From Paramarasmius palmivorus (lineage: Eukaryota; Basidiomycota; Agaricomycetes; Agaricales; Marasmiaceae), in the NCBI GenBank assembly GCA_037176845.1, contig JAYKXP010000216.1:1-61558 (forward strand): 61,558 nt of DNA. The letters are read 5' to 3'. The stretch's first letter is position 1; each line of letters opens with the position of its first letter. This document shows, one piece after another, positions 20,701 to 31,235 of this stretch. The notes under the pieces are model-generated. The model made no database searches and was not told the origin of the DNA. It saw nothing but the letters and a program-made list of their open reading frames with translations. The translations under genes were made by a program, and so were the position numbers.

Positions 20701-21880
20701 GAGGAAGGCATGGTAGAAGAAACATTGACAAACTTTGGTGATCCAAGCATCAGCTCGGCTGAATCGTGTCGCGTTCCCTCGGGTAATCTTGATGAATTCC
20801 CATCCGACTCAAGACCTCCAAAACCTGCAGGACCAACGAACCAATGTGATATACACTGGATTCAGACGACATCTATTGAGCTCGACTATCCACGGATGGG
20901 GTTTTGTCTTCTCTAATGCTGGAAATCCACGGAAGGGCTCGGTTTTTCGACGACAGGTCCAAAAGTCCCAATGACGGGGTATACGATAACTGATCATTTC
21001 TCTAACGTGGCCGCAATCGTGGCTAAATTAGTGTTCGCGAACCAATGAGTACCACAGAGTCCCGCCATAGGTATAGTGGGGTGGAAGGGGCCAGCTTGCA
21101 AGATAAACGATTTATATATTATCCCGACGCACGACGGAGACGCATGTGTCCTTAAGAGAGATGAATGTACAGCCTGAAAAGTCGAATCAGCTGAAGACGT
21201 CTGGAAGTGGGCGTGCTAATGGGCGTCATACTGTCTTTGTTAGGAATCTGAGTCTGAATTGTAGTGCGGGTGCAGGTGGTGTGAGCAGAGTAACGTTTTG
21301 GGGTGAATATTTATGTCTGGCCCTGGGATCCCCAAGGTTGTATAAGGCGTACTGTTCATATTCGAAGGTGACACTGCCCACGGAGTATCCATCTTCAATC
21401 CTGGGTTGTGAAAAGACTGGTCAAGGCCCGATAGCACTGGCCATTAGGAACGCGAGTTGAGAAAAAGCACCGTTGGTACGAGAGGTCTGAAAAACAGACT
21501 CGATTGGTCAAGGTTATAATGTCTGCATATAGATGTTCGACACACCTCGAGGATTACATCCAAAGCCTGCTTGTTCTTTCCAACACTGGCGAGGCATTAT
21601 CTGTGCGAGGGATTGTCGTCCAAGTCGAGTTGACCCTTGTCGTGGTTCACCCTAAGTACCGCCAATGTAGCACATAATGACGAGAACAGTGGTTTCATTT
21701 ATACAGTGCTTGTGTAGTGGCAGGAGTCCTCGTCGTGGTTGCTGGAAGAGACTTTCAACTTGCCGACGGCAATTGTTTGTCACAAAACCAGCTACTCCAT
21801 CGCTATATAAACATGATCATTTAAAGGGCCTCATAAAAAGTACAAAAGGAACTCGACAATATGTGAAATGTAATTAGAAT
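20701..21880. other. intergenic, 1.2 kb
   Basis: No gene, repeat or RNA that I can support. Open frames of 60-104 codons on both strands lack recognisable motifs. Confidence 0.45.
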
Positions 21881-23659
21881 TTAATCCCAGTAAGGCCAAT
21901 CTTCAACATCAGCAGGGTCGAAATCATCATCCAAGTCAGAATGTGGTCCTTCCGAGTCGTCCTCCGAGCTATAGTGACCCTGAGATTCCTCTTCGTCATC
22001 TTCACTACTTTGAGACTCGTCCGTGTCAACATGTAGGTCGAAAAGTTCCATTTTATAGGATAGGATAATAGAGGCAGTATTCTGTAGTCGTTGAAGCTCT
22101 GGATGAGGCAAATTCGTAGCATTCATCAATATCAACCGCTCCAGTTTCTCCGGCCGCATCTCCAATGTCGTTATGAGTGGCCAAAGGAGGCTTTGTCGAA
22201 TTAGCGGTCGAAAGTTGATATTGTAGAAACCAAGATCGCGTAGAGCCGGAAAGGCCAGGGACTTGTCTGTCCGTGACATTCCCTCATCTGCGTTTTTCGC
22301 TGCTGTGATGGATCCAATGAAACTGCGTATATTGGCTCTACCCACAAGGAGGCACCTCAGCGTCATCGAATCAACGAGAACATTGAGTATAATGTTCACC
22401 GATTCTTTGCCCTCGTCTAACTGCCGTATATCAAGGGTATCGAGATGTTGAAGAGACACTGTCCTAGTCATCTCGTGCATGATATTCGCAATGGGAGTAT
22501 CAGAAGCGCCATGCCATTCGATGTCTGCTCCAAAAGAAGCGCGTGCTCTGAACGGGTATTTGGTCGAATCGAAGGGATCTCTTTTGGGGTCGAATGGAAC
22601 AACGTCAAACCATACCTCCATCTCGAGAAGGATATCGTCAGACTCGCTATACAATCTGAGAGCTTTCGCCTCTCCGAGCGAGGATGCTTTTCTGAAAAAG
22701 CTATGGATGAGTTCGGAAGAGGAGAACTCCGTAGAAGAGTCCGGTAGTGAGGATAGGAAGGCGGACTCGTCATACGAAATATGTAGCCAGGTCTTGACCC
22801 CACGTGGGAATGAAAGCCGACACAGTGTTTCAAGACACGATGGTGCTTGAGGTGGATACATTGCTTCCAAATGCAACCTCCGTAGACAAGGTAGTGCAAT
22901 ATGAGATGGGGTGTCCGTGGGGATTATGGCAACGGGGAAGACATCGGTGAGTAAAAGAACCTCCAACAATGGCATTCCAGCCAGTGCCTGTAAAAATTGC
23001 GAAGTACTGGGCAGATCGAGTACTCTGTTACCATACAAGTTGAGAGTAGTGAGACTAGCCAGTACCGGCGATCCCCAAGGCGCTTGACATCCCAAAAGGG
23101 AGAGTTCCTTGAGAGACGGAGAATGACCGGAATGACCACCGAGGAAATCTACGGGGATGTATAGGCTACCTCCCAGGGACCACGTGCGAATGTTCAGACT
23201 TTGGAGCGATGGCATGGGATATGTGAGTGACGATACGAGTCTTTGCCATATGTCGGATGGCATGGAATTTGTGATGACGCTCAAATCTAAGGTCCGAATG
23301 CGAGATGTCTCCGCCAAAGCCTCGGTCACGGCAGACAGTACGTTCGGAGACGCGACGAGCCTCTCACCAGACTTGAGCTTCATACGATCCAGACGGACAT
23401 CTAGAGGACCTGATCTCGACCTCTGAATCATCGCCTTTGCCAACTCAGGCCTCGAAAAATCGGGACAGGACCAAAAGAGAGGACAGTTCAAAATGACTGC
23501 TCGCCATTGTCGACAGACATGGGTCAGTCGCAGCATAAAATCTGGACGGTTCCACGGCTCGGGATCCATGCAATAAGTGAAAACATTGGTAAAGATTTCG
23601 GTAGGAAGGCGGGAGATGGGCATTTGTGTATTGTGTTCGGCAGTGGTCACTGGCTGCAT
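21881..23659 (-). CDS. F-box/LRR-like protein with acidic tail, MTEH subfamily, altered start
   Basis: Open frame of 592 codons from the ATG at 23659. The F-box-like segment is SRLPTEIFTNVFTYCMD followed by THVCRQWRAVILNCPLFWSCPDFSRP. A leucine-rich region and a Ser/Glu/Asp tail ending in DWPYWD follow, like the gene at 7473. The codon that is the initiating ATG in its paralogues (MTEH) is ACT here. The ATG at 23659 immediately abuts the CAG that acts as 3' splice site of the shared 5'-UTR intron (donor GTGAGT at 23726). If that intron is spliced as in the paralogues, the first usable start is MPISRLP at 23626, which still keeps the F-box. Otherwise the intron must be retained or spliced elsewhere. 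Confidence 0.8.
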   Translation of the reverse strand: MQPVTTAEHNTQMPISRLPTEIFTNVFTYCMDPEPWNRPDFMLRLTHVCRQWRAVILNCPLFWSCPDFSRPELAKAMIQRSRSGPLDVRLDRMKLKSGERLVASPNVLSAVTEALAETSRIRTLDLSVITNSMPSDIWQRLVSSLTYPMPSLQSLNIRTWSLGGSLYIPVDFLGGHSGHSPSLKELSLLGCQAPWGSPVLASLTTLNLYGNRVLDLPSTSQFLQALAGMPLLEVLLLTDVFPVAIIPTDTPSHIALPCLRRLHLEAMYPPQAPSCLETLCRLSFPRGVKTWLHISYDESAFLSSLPDSSTEFSSSELIHSFFRKASSLGEAKALRLYSESDDILLEMEVWFDVVPFDPKRDPFDSTKYPFRARASFGADIEWHGASDTPIANIMHEMTRTVSLQHLDTLDIRQLDEGKESVNIILNVLVDSMTLRCLLVGRANIRSFIGSITAAKNADEGMSRTDKSLAFPALRDLGFYNINFRPLIRQSLLWPLITTLEMRPEKLERLILMNATNLPHPELQRLQNTASIILSYKMELFDLHVDTDESQSSEDDEEESQGHYSSEDDSEGPHSDLDDDFDPADVEDWPYWD

Positions 23660-23726
23660 TTAAGGTTCTAATGTTCATTCCGTATCAACCATTCACTTCT
23701 CAGGAAAATTGAGCGAGTATACTCAC

Positions 23727-24508
23727 TTGATATGAGGAATATCCAAGAGGCTATTAAGATTTGGAGGGTCTAACGAACACACCGACAGTGACGTGACGCA
23801 CCGTCGCTGACGTAATACTAAATCGATTCCACCCCTGGCCCCTTTACAAATGCAGCGTAGGGCCATAGAGATACAACGACTGCCTTCGATTTTTGCTGTC
23901 GCCGTCTGGTACATTTACGAGAGGGCGGTCATCTAGGCGGTCAAAGTGCGTGATCCGCGTCCGCTACTACAAGCTCTTTTTGCCTCATACTGATCTGGTT
24001 CCCTATGTCAATTTTTTCTGGACAAAAATCGGGTGCGTTCCCATAGAATGTGGTAGAGCTATTTGCTTTACATATCATAAAAAGGAAATTTTTGTGACGC
24101 TGCTCAAAAACAGTGCAAGAACACAACCTTCAAGAGGAACGTACAGGCATAAGAAGATCCAGCCATTTAGTACAGGGAGCAACCAACTTTTGCACGAGTA
24201 CTTACAAAAGTAGCCAAGCATCAAATTCCGACCACTTTTCAATGACATCCGGCCCCGAATCAAGATCATATCAAGCGAGCCGTCGAGCGATATCGAGGCT
24301 GCCTAGGGGAGACTATGTATGGCACTGTTTTTCCTTAACATCAATGTCAGACTCAGATCCCTTTGTTTCTTTTGTCCAATATACAAAGAGCATTTTCAAA
24401 ACTATATACGCAGAACAATCAACTCCAGGCTGGAGGTTGATCAATAATATCTTGAGTTCTCAATTGTCCTCAAGGTCATCTTCGTCGTTCTCTTCCAAGT
24501 CCGAAGCG
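23727..24508. other. intergenic, 0.8 kb
   Basis: The downstream region of the 24509 gene and upstream region of the 21881 gene. No additional gene or repeat recognised; the plus-strand frame running into 24730 is the antisense of the neighbouring F-box gene. Confidence 0.5.
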
Positions 24509-26140
24509 TCAACTTTCGATAAATCGACCGTCCCAATCAACCTCCTCTACGACTTCCACCAATTCGGACCGCTGATCGATATCGAAATTGTAACACTCCC
24601 GAATACCAAGATATTGAACAGGTATCCCGCTGCTGAAACGATAGCGCAAAGAGACCAGCAGTACGATCTCAATGGTATCTTTACCTGGTCTCCAAGATCT
24701 GTCAAAGTCGATATTACGAAGGATGATTGATTGCAAGGACGAAAAAGGGATATTTGAGGAGCCAGGTGGGAATATAGAAGAACTGCAAAAGGCCTGCACA
24801 AATACATGCGCACAAGACCCTTCTACAGACATGGTGTGCAGCTTTGTCAAAGAACCGAAGTAGTGAAGGTAATCGGCTGCAGTCAAGCCATCACCCAACG
24901 CGAGATGAATAGCCGGAAGGTAACTGAGGGGTAATGCCTCCAATGTCCGCTTGGCGAAACCATAGACTCCGGACTCGGATAGGCGACGCCCTTCTCTCTC
25001 AGTTAACTTGAATATGAACCGTGAGGGATTGAGCGCTGGGCCATCAGGGAGGTCTTCATCAAAGACCTTGAGCACGAAGCGAGGGTGCAGGATGTTCTGC
25101 GTCAAGTCTATGCAGACGGACTTGATATAGTCCTTCGTAATGGTAGCGAGGTGAGGAAGGATCGGGAGTGCCTTGCTGCAGTCTCCTGGGTCAGAGACGA
25201 GAACAGCAACATCAACGGAAGCCTTGGAGGAGAAGGTGACACCGTTAAGTAAACTGATGCATCCGGTAGGCGTACCAAGCACCTTAACAGACGTGAGCCT
25301 GGGAAGAGTCGTGATGGTCTTGACGGTGACGGATTCACCATAGGGGAAGATATCAACAATCTCGAGCTCTTCGAGCCACTGCATTGTCTGCAAGGCTTGC
25401 AGAAAAGCCTTGAGTTTGGAGTGTGGGATTCGGTTATAGACGCCACCGTGTAGACAAAGTGATCGGAGGCCGCTAAGAGTCGTAGACACGTGTTCCCAAG
25501 GCAATAAGCAGTCTTGGATACTCATCTCCCTAAGGCGAGGTGCTTCAGCGGCCAAAAGGTTATCTGGTAGCTTGAAACTGGTGCCCATTTGTCCGTTGAT
25601 GATATGAAGAGATCGAAGCTTTGGAGCGGGTTGGACTAGCCCTGAAACTACGCGTGCGCCGCTTGAAACGGTGAAGCGAATACGGATTTCTGCAATGTGT
25701 GTCATGTCCTGGAGGGCTTTCCTCACATTGACAGTCGCTAGGCTGTTGTTTGAATGGGAAATCCAGGCATATACGTATAAAGGTGTCGACTTTGCTCTGA
25801 GAAGCATCTCGCGTGCCAACTTTGGCCTAGTGAAATCAGGTGTATCCCATATCGCAGGACATTCCAATGCAACTGCGCGCCAGTGTCGGCAGACGTGAGT
25901 GCTCCATAGCCAGCTGACTGGCATCGACTGGAATGGATCCGGACGCATTCCAGCACGGATCTCCTGGACACCAAGTGTGATAATGAGACCGAGGACTTCA
26001 TTCGGAAGTCGACATATGGAAAGAAGGGAGTTTCGTTCGGTTAGGAACTTGCAGAGATTCTCCTTGGCTCGGAGAACACGTTCCTCTGCCTTGAGAATCT
26101 TCTCGTCTACGAGTTGGAATTCTTCTTTGGGGGCTGACAT
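24509..26140 (-). CDS. F-box/LRR-like protein, coiled-coil subfamily, divergent
   Basis: 543 residues from MSAPKEEF at 26140; an upstream ATG at 26152 coincides with the 3' end of the 5'-UTR intron (donor GTGAGT at 26203, acceptor AAG near 26152). The coiled coil is longer than in relatives (VDEKILKAEERVLRAKENL). The F-box-like segment is CRLPNEVLGLIITLG followed by THVCRHWRAVALECPAIWDTPDF. A leucine-rich region follows. It lacks the acidic tail of the 4473, 9884 and 12061 genes and ends at WDGRFIES. Together with the 21881 gene it repeats the subfamily pairing seen in the main cluster. Probable SCF adaptor. Confidence 0.84.
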   Translation of the reverse strand: MSAPKEEFQLVDEKILKAEERVLRAKENLCKFLTERNSLLSICRLPNEVLGLIITLGVQEIRAGMRPDPFQSMPVSWLWSTHVCRHWRAVALECPAIWDTPDFTRPKLAREMLLRAKSTPLYVYAWISHSNNSLATVNVRKALQDMTHIAEIRIRFTVSSGARVVSGLVQPAPKLRSLHIINGQMGTSFKLPDNLLAAEAPRLREMSIQDCLLPWEHVSTTLSGLRSLCLHGGVYNRIPHSKLKAFLQALQTMQWLEELEIVDIFPYGESVTVKTITTLPRLTSVKVLGTPTGCISLLNGVTFSSKASVDVAVLVSDPGDCSKALPILPHLATITKDYIKSVCIDLTQNILHPRFVLKVFDEDLPDGPALNPSRFIFKLTEREGRRLSESGVYGFAKRTLEALPLSYLPAIHLALGDGLTAADYLHYFGSLTKLHTMSVEGSCAHVFVQAFCSSSIFPPGSSNIPFSSLQSIILRNIDFDRSWRPGKDTIEIVLLVSLRYRFSSGIPVQYLGIRECYNFDIDQRSELVEVVEEVDWDGRFIES

Positions 26141-26203
26141 TCGTGCGACCACTTATTCATTCGTAGTGAGTAGATGTTGAAGAGAACTCAATGGAATACT
26201 CAC

Positions 26204-26890
26204 CTCATTTACACGGGAGCGTTCTCCTTTTGACGAAACTGCAAGACTTTGCAAAGCAATGAAGTGGCAGAATCAGAATAAGTTGGCTCTTTGACGAAAT
26301 GAATTGTTGGGTTCAAGTTGGTCTTGATTGGGTTTGTTTTTCTCGCGCCTCTGACGACCACATTTCTTCGTGTTCACTCTCTCGAATCGCATGCCTTGCT
26401 CACCATTGGCGATAACGCTTCATGATGTATAGTAATCTTTGGCTTCTTTCCGTTAGGATAAAGGAAATGGTCTCCTGGAACTTGCCCAACCTATCAGAGA
26501 CATGAGCCTTCAAATTACAGCAATGACCGCATGTTTGTAGACCTGTAACCGATCCCTAGTGACGATGACAAGCATGTAAGTACTAGGGATTCGTGAATTG
26601 CTGGAAAAGGACGGCAGGGAAAGCCGGAAAGGCACTTCGCAATCCTGCCTTCTCCCCTCACGTGAATCAAAAAAATATCCCCGGACTGCGAACGCGGCTG
26701 GAACCGAGCCTAGACAGAAAACTATCTTGACACAATAGCCAAACACCCATCCGAAAAGAAAACGTTTCTAAACAAACGAGACACCTATAGTTTTTGGATA
26801 CGCTTTTTCATTCATTGCCAGTCAATCGGATTCGTTCCGAGATTCATAAGTTATCACAGAGCCGGACCGATTTTCTTCGTTTTTACAACG
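26204..26890. other. intergenic, 0.7 kb
   Basis: Divergent promoter space between the 24509 F-box gene and the thioesterase relic at 26891. Nothing else recognised. Confidence 0.5.
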
Positions 26891-27602
26891 ATGTCCGAAT
26901 TCCAGAATTCTGACTCGGCTAGACACCTCTTACGACCTAGACAGATATCGACGGTCTCTCCAGCTCCTCCTTCTAATGCACCATCTCACATTCGCCGCAA
27001 CACCTTCCTCGCCGTAACTCTCTTCACCGCAATCTCAACCCGCACAATCGGCACTCTCTTCCACCTCCAGTCACCCTTCTGGTTCTCTTCCCTCGTCCAG
27101 CTCCCCCACCTCCATCCGATCCCAATCCCCCAAATTCCAAGCACACACCGCAGATGTTGAACAACAACTCGTTAACCTTCCTCTTCTCCAAAAACTCTGC
27201 GAAGCGCCGGACGCACACGAATGGTACGAAGCACGTCCTTACAAGGACTTTCCAGAAGAATGACGCGTGAATATTCTCACTGCCGGTGTACTCTTTATTA
27301 CAAGTGAATACCTGGAGCGTCGTCATAAAGTGTTGCATCAAGACTAGTGTACTCCGAGGACCAGGTAAACTGGCTTTACCGCCGCTCGTACGCGCGATAT
27401 GGGATGAGAAGGCTAGTTGCATGTAGGAAGAGGACATCGTGGGCACGATGGGATTATACATGGGGGTTTGTTGGCGACGTTGTTGGATGAGACGTTGGCG
27501 AGGGCTGCGATAAACAATTTGCTGAAGGGAGTGTACGACTGGATTGTAGGGTATCGACACGGAGATGGGCACTATCTTTTGGTAGTCGATGGGCTTAGAT
27601 GA
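26891..27602 (+). pseudogene. hot-dog thioesterase relic (copy with insertion)
   Basis: A broken copy of the gene at 41711. The N-terminal part keeps NAPSHIRRNTFLAVTLFTAIS, then indels destroy the frame in the proline-rich segment. Downstream, the hot-dog core is still legible at the DNA level around 27440-27520 (the HGG and LLDETLAR codons), but an in-frame stop and frameshifts precede it. A 53-nt insertion flanked by an 8-bp direct repeat lies at 27286-27354. The second and third exons of the intact gene are missing. Confidence 0.8.
27286..27354. mobile_element. 53-nt insertion flanked by 8-bp direct repeats
   Basis: GTGTACTC occurs at 27286-27293 and again at 27347-27354, bracketing 53 nt that are absent from the otherwise identical context in the intact thioesterase gene near 42130. 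An exact 8-bp duplication is what hAT-type transposons leave at their target. No terminal inverted repeats are obvious, so this may be a remnant or a different insertion event. Confidence 0.4.
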
Positions 27603-28351
27603 TGAAGAACTTTACTCGTTGAAGCGAGGTGTGTATTTTGTTGTTTCCTCCTGTGCTTATTCCTGATGTACCCTTCCGCAGCGTGTCATCTCCTTCCCTA
27701 CCAGCACATTCGTATAGTGCCTTGTCTGCGAGGAAAATATAGGCGCACCACTTCTTCGGGCAGTCCTGCAAACAATATTGTTACAGTATAGCACCGATTT
27801 TCGTTCGGAGCATCGTCATGAAGACCCAAACCGCACTGGGGCTGAGCTACTAGGTGAGCTTCATGATCCTCGGGAGTGTTTTCATTTGGCCAGTATTGAT
27901 GTTTTCCCCCGTGTAGGACCTTGTGGTAGACATCGATGCTTGCCTTCAGCCTGGCGAGTTGCTTGCCTAAGACATAGGATGGACAGCTGGTATGTGTATT
28001 GACGATAACTCGACGCGAGAAGCTATACTTATCTTGGATAATCCATTAGAACATCAATCACTCTCGAGTCGATATAGTATATCACTCCCACATATTCACG
28101 TCTTTTGTCAGGCCTTGTAGCACGTTGCCTACACGTGTTCACCGCCCGTAATCCTCACCTCAACCCCATATCTAGGTATTTCGCCTGTTCTTTGCTCGTA
28201 ATGTTCGCTTGGACCGACTATATCTGCACTTATAGGACTCTGATTACGCTCACAGATTCCACGACAGGGTATCGGTATTAGTCGGAAAGGATCTGCGTAG
28301 GACGCTTAGATGACTTCCTTCCAACCACTCAGTGGTGTTGACGCATCGCAA
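27603..28351. other. intergenic between thioesterase relic and N2
   Basis: No gene called. About 27925-28000 resembles 36210-36310, which lies between another thioesterase relic and N4. This supports the idea that thioesterase-plus-NACHT blocks were duplicated together. Confidence 0.45.
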
Positions 28352-31235
28352 ATGTCGAGGTGTGAAACTACCATTGAATGAATCGTTTGCCAGAACTGAC
28401 TCTTGGATTCAAAGTCCCGACGCTCCTCCCCAGCCTTCCGCAACCATAAACCATCAAGGAGAAACCTTCAATCATGTACACGGCGATCAGCACAATGTAC
28501 ATGATAATACAACGAATCATGTACACGGGAATTACAACGTTCACAACACAACGAACACCAACCACCATCACGGCCAGCCGCCGTTGAGTGAGATAGATTT
28601 TGTCTTGTCTGCGCAAATCTGCTGAGAAACCGTTCACATAGATCCCCAGGATCCTCTCAGCGTCTTGTGGCATCATGCGGCTCCGAACGCTATGCACAAC
28701 TCAGAGATGCGTCATCCTCCTCCCAAGTGCGATCCCGATACCCGTCTCGAGATTCTGAAAAAGCTGAGGGCGTGGATTCGGAGGAAAGGCGGATCCAATC
28801 GATGCCGTATATTCTGGGTGTACGGCACCGTTGGTGTTGGCAAGTCGGCCATTGCCCAAACGCTGTGCGAGGAGTTTGCTGGAAGCAATATGCTCGCGAA
28901 CTTCTTCTTTTCACGAACTGATTCCACACGCAACAATGTCAATCAGTTTGTCGCGACTATTGCGTATCAACTGGCCACGTACCAGGGACAACTCAATCAC
29001 CGTTGGACGAAGAGCGCAATTATGGAAGTCGTCAGAGAGAACCCAAACATTCTTGACGGGGTTAGCATGGAGTCGGTATTCGAGCAGTTGGTTCTTCGTC
29101 CTTGCCTTGCTGTACGGAGCTGGATGCGCACAAAAGGAGTGGTCGTTGTTGATGGTCTCGATGAATGCCTGGATGTGAAATCCCAGGAAAGACTCCTGTT
29201 GCTTTTGTGGAAAGCTGTTACCGCGAATCCTTCTCCCCCCATAGACTTTCTTCTCTTCAGTCGACCCGACCGCCAGATTGTCGGCTATTTCAACCGTATA
29301 TGTCAAACCGAATTGGAGCGCATGGGCATCACCAACACTTTCCAGACAGATCGCGACATCGAGACATTCCTGAATGCTCGCTTTCGTGAGATTACCAAGA
29401 AACACTCTACAGCCATGAAGAATGTTCCCGAAGTATGGCCAGGCTCGAGTATCGTAACCCAGTTAGTTCAGAAGGCATGCGGGCAATTCGTTTATGCCAC
29501 TACCGTGGCCAAGTATGTTGATGACCCCCATGCTCTCCCTACCGAACGGCTGGATGAGATACTTAACATGAAGACCGAGTCGTGTCCGTATACGGATCTG
29601 GACTTGCTCTACCACCAGATCCTGCGCAATTGTCGCGATATCAGGACCGTCAAGCGAATCTTACAGCTAGTGCTCTATAGCGAATCAGATATCGCTAGTA
29701 ACGAGCCCTGGTTGATTGCTTGGGTTCTGGAGTTGAAGGAGGAGATGATCCCGATTCTATTATCTGCTTTACACTCGGTGCTTGATGTACCAGATGCAAA
29801 CACACACGAACGCATACAGGTTTACCATGCCTCATTCTCCGATTATCTGCGCGATGCAGAAAGGTCGAAAGAGTTCTTTGTTCCGCCTCCTCCCGACTGT
29901 TTGCGGTTGCACGCAACTTTCTTATCAGAACTACGCGATATTCGCTCCCGCCATTGCTTACCCCATTCCTGGCCTGGCAAGACCTCGATCGAACATGTCA
30001 TTGAACGAGCTAGCGGAGAGGTTGCCTACCTGCAAGCTCTAGCCCGTTATCTCTATTTGTGCGGCGGGAAGCCTGAAGAGGAGTTGGCAGCAATATTACA
30101 ATCTGAACCAGACTATCCGTCAATGACTGCCCGTATACTCTTGCTCTACGATCACATAGCGCGTGGGTATGGAGATAGTCAGCTCACACCCGACTGGAAT
30201 ATCTTGGCACCCTTGCATGAGTGGTAGCCCATCATTTTTCCCCACATGTTACGCCAGTGCCACGACCTTTCGACTGTTCAGCGGATCCTACAGTTGGTTC
30301 TCGACAGCAGCACCGAAGCACCTCCAAACAAGCCATGGTTGATTGCACAAATTCTAGATTTGGAGGAGGCAGCAATACTGACCTCGTTGGCTCCTTTACA
30401 CTTTGTGCTTCGCATACCCGACACAAACTCCCCGATTATTTTCAATGACTCTTTTACGAGCTATCTGCGTGGTGCAGACCATTCCTCAGAATTCTACGTC
30501 GCACCTCTGCCCAGTGACACCCGATTAAAAGCAATGTTCGTAACCCAACTTTCTACCATACGTTCAAAATATCAATTACCTCTGTCATGGCCATGCCGAT
30601 CTTCGATCAATGAGGTGATTCAACAGGCGGCTGGAGAGTCTGTATACGTGGACACTCTCACCCGCTATCTTAACGAAGGTCAACCTGAAGAGCGTCTGTC
30701 CATGGTCCTTCGCTTCCAGCCAGGCACTTCCGGACGACCTTCCCCACACCCAGAATTAGATCAGCTCTATAGCCATATCCTTTCTACACGTCATGAGATC
30801 AGCATTGTTAAATGCATATTACAGGTGATACTCGAATGCAGTGATTTAGGTATTTTATGGGGTAATATGCCTTGGTCGATCGCGCGAACCCTCGATTTGA
30901 GCGAAGATACACTGTCGGGTGTGTTGTCAGGTCTGCGCTCCGTGCTTGATGTACCCGATCTGGCGTTCGCACACATCCGCATTCGTCACCCCTCCTTCAC
31001 CGATTACTTGCGTAATGTGGAGCGTTCTGGGGAATTTTTTGTGTCGAGTCCTTCTCCCGCGCTATGGTTGAAATTGTTCTCGTTGAAGTCAGGCTCTCAC
31101 ACTGGTGAGCATTTCCCGACTCAAGCTAAAATATCGATGCACTGCTCATTCTCCAGAGTTCTCTGTAGAACGTACTACTCTCCATGCAAACCAGCGCGCT
31201 TATCTGATGGATGCGGTCCTCCAAGTACTAGCTGA
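28352..31235 (+). pseudogene. N2: NACHT STAND NTPase with one in-frame stop
   Basis: Exons as in N1: 28352-28359 (ATGTCGAG), 28415-28587, and 28642 onward. The N-terminus has the doubled motif (VHGDQHNVHDN, VHGNYNVHN) and HHH. NACHT domain: Walker A GTVGVGKSAIA, Walker B VVVDGLDEC. Three post-NACHT modules follow, two of them after a TAG at 30225-30227. Frame and homology continue unchanged on both sides of that TAG; N4 has tyrosine at the equivalent place, so a single base change explains it. Without read-through the product is about 580 residues with NACHT and one complete module. The third module breaks off near 31075, and the frame ends at 31235 unless a GTGAGC...CCAG intron (31105-31157) joins it to N3. 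Confidence 0.78.

Noticed and set aside
22263..22850. Plus-strand frames antisense to the F-box genes
   Set aside because: They mirror the coding strand of conserved F-box genes and have no independent features.
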